64,000 nucleotides of DNA from Bretschneidera sinensis (taxonomy: Eukaryota > Streptophyta > Magnoliopsida > Brassicales > Akaniaceae): assembly GCA_023935145.1 (NCBI GenBank), contig CM043699.1, forward strand, positions 70,651,638-70,715,637, in the 5' to 3' direction. Below are positions 55,511 to 64,000 of this stretch, one piece after another; positions within the stretch are counted from its first letter, which is position 1, and each line of letters starts with the position of its first letter. A model generated the notes under the pieces. It searched no databases. It saw nothing but the letters and a program-made list of their open reading frames with translations, and was not told the origin of the DNA. A program made the translations under genes and the position numbers.

Positions 55511-56220
55511 CCTCCCGTTCCCATTTGAGCACACAACAGGAACATCATCTTGTTGTTCTCCTTTGGCAACCGAAGCCTCTTCATTGTTGGTATAGCTTCT
55601 TCCTCTCTCTTCCCACATCTTCTTCTTGCAATCTTTCTTGAAGTGACCCTCCTTATTGCAGTAGAAGCATCACTGCCCTCCAAACCTCGGTTTAGAATGC
55701 GATCTCCCATGTCTCTACCCTTTACCCCTTGATTTCTCCTGGTAGTTGCCATGAATGCTACTGCCATTCTAAGTTGTTGGCCTTACTCTAACGAACAACC
55801 CTTCTCCACTTGATGCTTCCCTCATCTTGGCTTTAAAATCATGAGCCCTTATAATATTAATCACGATTTTCTTGGTTAGTGTATCTCTTCCATATTCAAT
55901 AGCATTAATCAAATTATCAAAACAATCAGGAAGAGAATTCAACAAAATAACAGCCAATTGTTCATCCGGGAATGTTATGCTACAATTATTCAAATCTTGA
56001 ACTAGCTTATTAAACACATCAAGATTATCATGCAACTCTTTATTAGGATCCATTTTAAAAGAAAAGATTCTTTTAAGAAGATAAATCTTATTTGGGAGAG
56101 TCTTGGTAAGAAACAACTCATCTAGTTTCTTCCATACAACAGCTATATCTTCCGAGTCTCTGCACTCCCTTATCACGCAATCTGACATGTGCAAGAAAAT
56201 GGTGTTGTATGCCATCTTCT
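55511..56220 (-). pseudogene. copia-2 gag, N-terminus lost
   Basis: In minus sense from 56220 it begins at KKMAYNTIFLHM, about 60 residues into gag by comparison with copia-1, and covers YLLKRIFSFKM, LLNSLPDCFDNLINAIEYG and an intact CX2CX4HX4C knuckle near 55670 (CFYCNKEGHFKKDC). A frameshift or stop near 55769 separates core and knuckle. The start and 5' LTR are gone. Confidence 0.85.
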
Positions 56221-56462
56221 CAAACCATTGGTTTTGTGAAGTGGGAAGTATTTATTGAAAAATGCTTATGTCATTTCTTATTTATTGAAAAATGCTTGTG
56301 TCATTTCTTCCCATGAACCTATGGACCACGACTGCAAGGAGTATAGCCAACTCTTTGCTTTGTCCTTCAAAGAAAAGGGAAAGAACCTCAATTTAACCGA
56401 GTTAATGGCCTTAGGTCTGCCATGAAACGTGGCCGCCACTTCCTCAAATTCCTTAATGTGAA
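56221..56462 (-). pseudogene. Ty3/gypsy gag fragment, different family
   Basis: In minus sense it reads a retrotransposon gag core: HIKEFEEVAATFHG, FFPFSLKDKAKSWLYSLQ, SWEEMTQAFF and YFPLHKTN. It ends abruptly against copia-2 gag at 56220. A 31-36-bp duplication (ATTTATTGAAAAATGCTT core) at about 56250-56312 repeats part of it. It looks like an OTA gypsy gag but is not the Athila gag seen elsewhere in the window. Confidence 0.65.
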
Positions 56463-57130
56463 TGTTGGTATTTATCTAGGCACACTGATGCACACATGAT
56501 TAACTTGATTCAGCCTTTTGTTAAGTGCGTGGGTGCAAGTCCAAAATGCATAACATCACTTAGGATTAATGGAAGGCCATGGTTGATTGGTCATCAAGAT
56601 CTAAGGGTGAATAATGACACTCAAGATTGATCAAGAAGTAGGTGTACTATATAAAGGGTCACCTAGCTTCATTCTTAACAAGAATTCATTGAGAGATTAC
56701 AAGAGACACATCGTGACATACAAGTGATCATCAAGAGATATAAGAAAGAATTATGTGAGAGTGCAAAGACACAAAACACAAGAGGGACGAATTGTAGTGA
56801 GGCTGGTTGTAAAGAAAGAGTAGCATAGATTTGATAGAGAGCTTTTGTAATAGTTCTTATCATCTTCTTTCTTCTTTTCTTGGTTTCTTCAAAAACTTGA
56901 GCTTCTTGGAGAGGGTTGCTGTGATTGTAAAATAACCATTGATTTAGTGTAGAGAGTTCAGAGGAACTCACAGGGACGTAGGCTATTATCGACCTCGATA
57001 ACAAATTGCTTGTCTTTTTTCTTTCTTTGATTTCTGTTTCTGTTTCCGATTCTTAATCTTTACAAGTCATTCTAGACTTGGGTGTTTGGAAGATCACCAC
57101 CTGGGCATCTTGTCAAGGTGATTTCCAACA
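56463..57130 (+). repeat. Left LTR of copia-3, internally deleted
   Basis: A 668-bp LTR from TGTTGGTATTT to TTTCCAACA. Compared with the right LTR (964 bp) it lacks about 300 bp after position 56480, joined at a shared CTAGG/TTAGG. A decayed primer site (TGGTTTTAGAGC) follows at 57132-57143. Confidence 0.87.
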
Positions 57131-57368
57131 ATGGTTTTAGAGCTTTGGTAAGAGGGTATCAAAGCAAGAACAAGAAGGTGACGGAGTCAAGACTCCAAGA
57201 ATCAAATATCAACTTCTTGGGTGATTCAAAAACGGTGTAAAGATCAAGATCAGATCATGTTCTTGAGAGTGATTCAAGAAAAGTGTTAAGATTCATCTTT
57301 GATCGTGTTCTTGAGGTTGAAGAAAGCATTTGTGGGTATTGCATAAATTTGGGATTTTCTCCACAAAG

Positions 57369-58195
57369 ATGGCTTCAAATTTCATTGTTGAGAAGTTTGA
57401 TGGAAAGGAAGATTTTACCTTTTGGAAGTGGAAGATCAAGGTGGTTCTTATGCAACAGAAAGTGGACTTGGCTATTGGAGAAGATGATGCTTTTCCAGCA
57501 AGTATCACGGAGGACCAGCAGATTGAGATGGAGAAGATGGCTTACAGCACCATCTTCTTGCACATGTCAGATAGCCTCACAAGGGAGTGCGGAGACTCGG
57601 AAGATCCGACTGTCATATGGAAGAAACTAGATGAGTTGTTTCTTACCAAAACTCTCCCTAACAAGATTTATCTTCTTAAAAGAATATTTGCTTTTAAAAT
57701 GGATCCTAGTAAAGAGTTGCAAGATAATCTTGATGTCTTAATAAACTAGTTTAAGATTTGGCTAGTTGTAGTATTAAATTCCCGAATGAACAATTGGTTG
57801 TTATTTTGTTAAATTCTCTTTTTGATTGTTTTGATAATTTGATTAATGCTATTGAGTATGGAAGAGATACTTTAACCAAGGAGATTGTGATCAATGCCAT
57901 AAGGGCACATGATTTCAAAGCCAAGATGAGGGAAGCATCGAGTGGAGAAGGGTTGTTCATTAGAGGAAGGCCAGCAACTCGGAATGGTAGTAGCATTCAT
58001 GGCAACTACCTGGACAAATTAAGAGGTAGCAGGTAGAGCCATGGGAGATCTCATTCCAAATCAAGATTTGGAGGAAAGAGATGCTTCTACTACAACAATG
58101 AGGGCCATTTCAAGAAAGATTACAAGAAGAAGATGTGGGATGAGAGAATAAGCCATACCAAGGATGGAGAGGCTTCGGTTGCCAAGGAAGAACAG
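57369..58195 (+). pseudogene. copia-3 gag, frameshifted
   Basis: It starts MASNFIVEKFDGKEDFTFW at 57369, with the gag core to 57740. A frameshift near 57740-57760 follows, then NSLFDCFDNLINAIEYGRDTL and the basic linker. A stop at 58036 interrupts it. The knuckle near 58081-58125 reads CFYYNNEGHFKKDY: the second and fourth zinc ligands are both Tyr, so it cannot bind zinc in the usual way. Confidence 0.87.
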
Positions 58196-58199
58196 TAAG

Positions 58200-59616
58200 A
58201 TGATGATGTTCTTGTTGTGTGCTCAAGTGTGAGCAAGGAGCAAGAAGGCAGTAGGAAATGGATCTTGGTTACCGGGTGCACTCATCACATGTGCCCTCAC
58301 TGGCATTGGTTCAAGAATTTCAAGGAAACCGATGATGGAAAGGCTTTCCTGGGGAATGAAACTTCTTACCAAGTAAGGGGGATAGGAGACATCCAGTTGA
58401 GGATGTTTGATGGAATGACAAAGCTACTGAGGAATGTGAGGTATCTTCCGAATTTGAAAAGGAATTTGATCTCATTGGGGCAGTTGAATTCCATGGGTTA
58501 CACATATAAAGCAAAGGGAGGAAAGATCAAGGTAACCAAAGGATCTTTAATAGTGATCAAAGTAACAATGAAGGATGGTCACTATGAGATGATTGAAGAC
58601 ACGGACATCAAGGATCAAGTAGCAAGCTTGATGGCTGAGATGGATAAGGCAGCCCATTGGCACACTCGCTTGGAACACATGAGCGAAAAGGGCCTGCAAG
58701 TTCTCAGCACGAATGAGTTACTTGATGGAGATAAGGTAGAAAGACTCGATTTCTGCAAGAGCAGTGTTCTTGGGCAGTAACATCGGGTTAGCTTCAACAC
58801 CGGAGTACACAAGTCTAAGGAGATTCTTGACTACATTCATTGGGACATTTGGGGACCAGCAGGGACACCTGCACAGGGAGGTAAGTTTTACTTTATGTTT
58901 TTAATTGATGATTATTCACGAAAGGTGTGGGTTTATTTGCTTAAAAATAAATCAGATGCTTTGAATAAATTTGTTGTGTGGAAAATTTGCTAGAGACTCA
59001 AACGAGTTGGGTAGTTAAGGCTTTATGAACTGATAATGGCTTAGAATTTTGTAATAAGAATTTTGATAAATTATGTGAATTAAATGGCATTCTAAGGCAT
59101 AGAACGGTTGTAAAAACACCTAAGCAAAACGGAGTTGCTGAGAGGATGAATAGAACCCTTATGGAAAAAGTTAGGTGCATGTTATTAGAATCCAGTTTAC
59201 CAAAATATTTTTTGGGCGAAACTGTGTCTACTACTGCATACTTGGTTAATAGATCACTCTCTAAAGCTTTAGAGCTCAAGACTCCCACGGAGATGTGGAG
59301 TGGGAAACCCCTTGAGTTGGACAACCTTAGGACTTTTGGGCGTGCTGCATTTGCACATTAAAAGGATGATAAGCTTAGCCCAGGATCTAGAAAATATGTG
59401 TTTTTGGGATATGGGGAAGGGGCTAAGGGGTATAGGTTGTGGTACTTAGAGAAAAAAGGATTGAAACTCATAATAAGTAGGGATGTTATTTTTAATGAAT
59501 TGTTATTTCCTTATTTGGAGAAAACTAACCTTGCAGGGGCTAATGAGCAAACCAGTCCGGAATTTGTGGAGCATTGCATCAAGGAGAATTCAGTTCAGGT
59601 AGAGCAAGGAAACTAA
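58200..59616 (+). pseudogene. copia-3 protease end and integrase
   Basis: The protease triad ILDSG of copia-1 reads ILVTG here, so the catalytic Asp is lost. The zinc domain (HTRLEHMSEKG to CKSSVLGQ) ends at a TAA near 58780. The core then shows WDIWGPA, a frameshift before TDNGLEF near 59030, and NGVAERMNRTLMEKV at about 59130-59170. A stop follows AFAH at 59361, after which FLGYGEGAKGYRLW continues to 59616. It is inactive in several ways. Confidence 0.86.
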
Positions 59617-59619
59617 GAG

Positions 59620-60682
59620 GTTCAGACCAGGTAAAGCCCATTAATGGATGCCAAGCTCAGGACACTCATGAGGAGGCTGAACTAGAAGAGGATGATGCAG
59701 CAAGTCAGAAGGACTATCAGCTCACAAGAGACTAGGAAAGAAGGCTAGTTGGACCACCTTCAAGATATTGTTTTGCGGATGCTGTGGATGCAATAGCTCC
59801 TTGGACAGAAGGAGAGATGAGTGAACAAGAGACTTACATTGATGCCATGAGATGTAAGGATTCGCTAAGATGGAAGCTAGCTATGGAGGAATAAATGGAT
59901 TCTTTGAGGAAGAAAAACTTATGGGAATTGGTGCACATTCCAAGAAAATAGAGAGTTGTGGATTGTAAGTGGACTTATAAGATTAAAGAAGGGTACCCTC
60001 CAGGAGATGAAGTCTGGAACAAGGTTGGGCTGGTGGTGAAGGGGTTCACGCAAAGGAAAGGCATGGATTTCACAGAAACCTTCTCACCTGGACATAAGGT
60101 GGATGAAGTGGTGATTATCCTTATCTATGCCAATGATATACTATTGGTTCAGAACAGTAGGGAGAGGATAAAAAGGTTAACTTCTCAACTCAGTGAGGAG
60201 TTCGAGAGGAAGGATCTTGGCCTTACACAAAAGTTCCTTGGGATGAGAATCATCCGGGAAAAGGAGAGAAGCCGGTTGAGGGTTTCTCGGGCAATTAGTG
60301 TTCTCAGCAAGGTTGTGAGTAATCCCAAAAAGGAGCTTTGGCTTGGGATGGAGTGGTTGCTGAGGTATTGGAAGGCTTGGTGGTAGCCAGTGGTAGCACT
60401 CTTAACAACCGAGGCAGAATACATAGTGGCTACAGAAGCCATAAAAGAGGCTATGTGGTTGTTGGACGAGTGGAAGGTCCTAAAAGAGCAGGAGGTGGTG
60501 TCTTCGGATATCCAAAATGCGTGGCACTTGTGGAGGAATCTGATGTTCCATGAGAGGACAAAGCACATGGATGTTCGATATCATTTCATTTGGGAAAATG
60601 TTACAGAAGGATGCATTTATGTGGACAAGGTAGCCACAGAGGAAAATCCTATAGATTTAGGCACCAAGGTTCTACCTCTAAG
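59620..60682 (+). pseudogene. copia-3 RT-RNase H, three internal deletions
   Basis: The frame DCKWTYKIKEGYPPGDEVW to MDFTETFSP jumps directly to a segment ending VVIILIYANDILLV, losing about 100 residues of the RT core. The YVDD position reads YAND. Further jumps occur at RVSRAISVLSK and WKAWWPVVALLTTEAEY, the latter removing the start of RNase H. The remainder (EEWKVLK-like region, [21 protein letters not shown]) ends abruptly at the LTR at 60683. Confidence 0.85.
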
Positions 60683-61646
60683 TGTTGGTATTTATCTAAG
60701 GTTTAAACATGTCTAAACATGGTTAAATTCTAAACCAAGGTTGGAAGATTAAAATACAGCATGTTAAAGGAGTGCACACATGTGCATGCACACCCCTAAA
60801 TAACAAAGCAAAGTAGTGCACACTGTTGTGTGAAGGGCAGAATCAGTGTGTGCCTCACCACCCCTTCATCAGCGCCTCACCACCTAGCAAGTATGCAGTT
60901 TGAAAAAGTTAAGCACTGCATTACCCCTCCACCAGCACCGCACGTCCCAGAATGTGGTGCAAATGAGCTTTGCTTAGCACCTCATTGCCCTCTATTCAGC
61001 GCCTAGGCGTTAGGCACACTGAAGCACACATGGATAGCTTGTTTAAACCTCTTCTTAGGTGCATGGATGCAAGGTTAAAATGCATAGCACCACTTAGGAT
61101 TGATGGAGGGCCATGGTTAAGTTGTCATTAAGATCTAAGGGTGGAGATTAACTCTCAAAATTGGACAAGAAGTTGGTGCACTATATAAAGATTCACCTAG
61201 CTTCATTCTAAACAATATTGTTGTGACATACTTTGAGATCAATTATAAAGAGTGATAAGACACAATACAAGAGAGAATTGTGTGAGAGTACAAAGACATA
61301 AAACATAAGAGGGACTCATTATAGAGAAGCTGGTTGTAAAGAAGATAGAGTAGTATAAATAGAGAGCATTGTAATATTTTTTATCATCTTCTTTCTTCTC
61401 TTCTTAGTTTTTTCAAGAGCTTGAGCTTCTTGAAGAGGGTTGCTGTAATTGTAAAGAACCATTGATTTAGTGCAGAGAGTTCAGAGGAACTCACAGGGAT
61501 GTAGGCTATTGCTAAACCTCGATAACAAATCGCTTGTCTTCTTTTCTTTCTTGCTTTCGATTGTTGTATTTCTTTCTACAAGTCATTCCAGACTTGGGTG
61601 TTTGGAAGATCACCACCTGGACATCTTGTCAAGGTGATTTCCAATA
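60683..61646 (+). repeat. LTR shared by copia-3 and copia-4
   Basis: A 964-bp LTR, TGTTGGTATTTATC to TTTCCAATA, directly followed by an intact tRNA-iMet primer site. TATATAAAG is at 61182-61190. Upstream, 60853-61011 carries repeated CAGCGCCTCACCACC-like stretches. Confidence 0.88.
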
Positions 61647-61647
61647 G

Positions 61648-61660
61648 TGGTATCAGAGCC
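61648..61660 (+). other. Primer-binding site, tRNA-iMet (copia-4)
   Basis: TGGTATCAGAGCC, one base after the LTR end. Confidence 0.92.
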
Positions 61661-61892
61661 GAAGGAGCCTGCACAGCTGGGTATCGGAGCAAGAACAGAA
61701 GGTGACGAAGCCAAGACTCCAAGAATCAAAGATCAACTTCTTGGGTGATTCAAAAATGGAGTAAAGATCAAGATCAGATCATGTTCTTGAGGGTGATTCA
61801 AGAACGGTGTTAAGATCCATCTTCGATCGTGTTTTTGAGGTTAAAGAAAGCATTTGTAGGTATTGCATAAATCTGGGATCTTGTCTGCAAAG

Positions 61893-62717
61893 ATGGCTTC
61901 AAATTTCGTGGTTGAGAAATTTGATCGAAAGGGAGATTTTTCCCTGTGGAAGCGGAAGATCAAGGCGGTTCTAATGCAACAGAAAGTGGACTTGGCTATT
62001 GGAGAAGATTATGCTTTTCCGGCAAGTGTTACAGGGGACTAGCGGATTGAGATGAAGAAGATGGCTTATAGCACCATTATTTTGCACATGTCGGATAGTG
62101 TCACAAGGGAGTGTTGAGACTTGGAAGATTCGGCTGTCATATGGAAGAAACTAGATGAGTTGTTTCTCACCAAAAATCTCCGTAACAAAATTTATCTTTT
62201 TAAAGGAATCTTTGCTTTTAAAATTGATCGTAGTAAAGAGTTGCAAGATAATCTTGATGTCTTTAATAAGCTATTTCAAGATTTGAATAGCTGTAGCATT
62301 ACATTTTCGGATGAACAATTGGTTGTTATTTTGTTAAATTATTTTCCTGATTGCTTTGATAATTTGATTAATACTATTGAGTATGGAAGGGATACTTTAA
62401 CAAAGGAGATTTTGATCAATGCCATAAGGGCACATGACTTCAAAGCCAAGATGAAGGAGACATCAAGTGGAGATTGGCTGTTTATAAGAGGAAGACTAGC
62501 AACTCGGAATGGCAGTAGCACTCATGGCAACTATCGAGAGAAATCAAGAGGTAGAGGGCAAAGCCATGGGAGAGCACATTCCAAATCAAGATTTAGAAAG
62601 AGGTGCTTCTACTGTAACAAGGAAGGCCATTTCAGAAAAGGTTGCAAGAAGAAGATGTGGGATGAGAGAAGAAGCCACACCAACAATGGAGAGGCTTCGG
62701 TTGCCAAGGGAGAATAG
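61893..62717 (+). pseudogene. copia-4 gag, two early stops
   Basis: It starts MASNFVVEKFDRKGDFSLW at 61893. A TAG at 62040-62042 and a TGA near 62115 interrupt the first third. The rest is open from about 62121 to 62717 and includes the gag core, the basic linker and an intact CX2CX4HX4C knuckle (CFYCNKEGHFRKGC). A TAG ends it in the region where copia-1 reads through to protease. Confidence 0.88.
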
Positions 62718-62739
62718 CAAGATGATGTTCTTGTTGTGT

Positions 62740-64000
62740 GCTCAAATGTGAGCAGGAGGTAAGGCAGCGAAAAAGTGGATTCTGGATTCTGGGTGCACTT
62801 ATCACATGTGCCCTCACAAGAAATGGTTCAAAAATTTCAAGGAGATCAATGATGGAAGGGTCTTCTTGAGGAATGAAAATTCTTGCCAAGTGAGAGGGAT
62901 TAAAGACATCCAATTGTGGATGTTTGATGGAGTTATAAGGCTGCTGCGAAATGTGAGATATCTTCCAGATTTGAAGAGAAATTTGATCTTATTGAGGCAA
63001 CTGGAATCCATGGGGTATACATGCAAAGTAGAGGGAGGAAAGATCAAGGTGGCCAAGGGATCTTTGGTAGTGATCAAGGCAGCAAGAAACGATGGACTCT
63101 ATGAGATGATTGGAGAGACAAAAATCAATGATCAAGCAGCAAGCTTGATGGCTGAGATGGATAAGGCAGCCCTTTGGCACACTCTCTTGGGACATATGAG
63201 CGAAAAGGGCCTGCAAATTCTTAGCAAGGATGGTCTACTTGGTGGTGACAAAGTAGAGAAACTGGATTTCTGTGAGAGTTACATTCTTTGGAAGCAACAC
63301 CGGGTCAGCTTCAACACCAAAGTGCACAAGTCTAAGGGGATTCTTGACTACATCCATTCGGACCTTTGGGGACCAGCAAGAACACCAACACAGGGAGGTA
63401 ACTTTTACTTTCTATCTTTAATTGATGATTATTCAAGAAGAGTGCAGGTTTATTTGCTTAGAAATAAATTATATGCCTTGGATAAATTTGTTGTGTGGAA
63501 GAAGTTGGTGGAAACTCAAACTGGTAAGGGTAGTTAAGGCTTTACGAACCAATAATGGCTTAGAATTTTGCAATAAGGATTTTGATAAATTTTGTGAATT
63601 AAATGGAATTCTAAGACATAGAACAGTTGTAAAAACACCTCAGCAAAATGGAGTTGCTGAGAGGATGAATAGAACCCTTATGGAAAAGGTTAGGTGCATG
63701 TTAATAGGATCCGGTTTACCAAAATATTTTTGGGGAGAAGCTGTGGCTACAGCTGCATACTTGGTAAATAGATCACCCTCTAGAGCTTTAGAGCTCAAGA
63801 CTCCCATGGAGATGTGTAGTGGAAAACCTCTTGAATTAAGCAACCTTAGGACTTTTGGGTGTGCTGCATATGCCCATCAAAAGGAGGATAAACTTTTCCC
63901 AAGATCTAAAAAATGTGTATTTCTAGGATATGGTGATGGGGTTAAGGGATATAGGTTGTGGTCCTTAGAAAAGAAAGGCATGAAACTCATTATAAGTAGG
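62740..64000 (+). pseudogene. copia-4 protease end and integrase, truncated by window
   Basis: The protease triad (ILDSG) is intact near 62780 but lies out of frame with the preceding codons. The open segment 62806-63537 covers DIQLWMFDGVIRLLRNVRYLP, a zinc domain (WHTLLGHMSEKG; the second Cys region reads CESYILWK) and IHSDLWGPARTPTQGG. A frameshift near 63530 follows. The second core motif reads TNNGLEF instead of TDNGLEF, a loss of the catalytic Asp, and NGVAERMNRTLMEKV is present near 63650. The reading continues with AYAHQKEDKL to the window end. Confidence 0.87.

Larger units (their letters stand above)
44350..56220 (-). mobile_element. Ty1/copia element copia-2, split by Athila C, 5' end lost
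   Basis: In minus sense the gag (from 56220) and protease-integrase (to 54331) lie right of Athila C. RT-RNase H (47308-45330), the polypurine tract and the 3' LTR (45260-44350) lie left of it. The element is the same family type as copia-1 but more decayed. The 5' LTR and gag start are missing, cut at 56220 beside an unrelated gypsy gag fragment. Confidence 0.85.
56463..61646 (+). mobile_element. Ty1/copia element copia-3, multiply deleted
   Basis: A plus-strand element with both LTRs, the left one shortened by an internal deletion. Gag is frameshifted, protease and zinc knuckle are mutated, and pol has three or more internal deletions. The pol frame ends abruptly against the right LTR without a polypurine tract. 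The right LTR also serves as the 5' LTR of copia-4. Confidence 0.85.
61647..64000 (+). mobile_element. Ty1/copia element copia-4, runs off window
   Basis: From the primer site at 61648, gag and protease-integrase follow in the usual order to the window end. It is closely related to copia-1 to copia-3. It has no left LTR of its own apart from the one that also closes copia-3. Confidence 0.87.

Noticed and set aside
55402..55767. A 121-residue minus-strand frame
   Set aside because: It is in the wrong frame over the copia-2 knuckle and protease region; the true frame shows CFYCNKEGHF and ILDSG.

Overview
This window is repeat DNA from a flowering plant, most likely a eudicot; the species cannot be read from it. 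I found no convincing host gene, rRNA or tRNA gene. Almost every recognisable coding stretch belongs to a retrotransposon: Ty3/gypsy Athila type (tRNA-Asp primer site, LTRs of about 1.3 kb), Ty3/gypsy Tekay/Del chromovirus type (LTRs of 2-3 kb starting or ending at a TGTAACGAYCC tip), Ty1/copia Tork/Tnt1-like (tRNA-iMet primer site), and one plant L1-type LINE. Lineage names are judged by eye from protein motifs.

Layout. 1-3486: Athila A (minus), internally deleted, its 3' end off the window. 3487-3944 and 13797-15743: anonymous plant DNA with a 26-bp minisatellite, split by complete Athila B (minus, 3945-13796, TSD TTATC). 15744-20603: 3' half of a Tekay element, T1 (minus). 20604-41703: a second Tekay element, T2 (minus). 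Its interior is interrupted by nearly intact copia-1 (24182-30208, TSD CTTTT). Its 5' LTR is interrupted by a 5'-truncated LINE (32194-38863, plus), and the LINE by a solo Tekay LTR (34637-37388). 41704-44349: 3' part of a third Tekay copy, T3, whose integrase carries a solo Athila-like LTR (42354-43941). 44350-56220: copia-2 (minus), split by Athila C (47309-54325, plus, TSD CTTAA). 56221-56462: stray gypsy gag fragment. 56463-64000: copia-3 and copia-4 (plus), joined head to tail through one LTR and running off the window.

How the parts relate. Target-site duplications and resumed reading frames on both sides of insertions give an order: Tekay first, then the LINE, then the solo LTR within it; copia-2, then Athila C; the minisatellite, then Athila B. 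All pol genes are broken to some degree. The best preserved is copia-1 (two in-frame stops, LTRs differing at about 20 of 837 positions by eye). Athila A and C are separate deletion derivatives that keep LTR, primer site and parts of gag (C also protease) but lack most or all of RT, RNase H and integrase.

The most unusual signal is a near-palindromic motif, GTGCGATCGAGCGCAC and variants. In the Athila elements it recurs in closely spaced copies, most often 20-23 bp apart, in the U3 part of the LTR, before gag, and after the pol region. More generally, LTRs of several unrelated families here carry short repeats just upstream of their TATA boxes.
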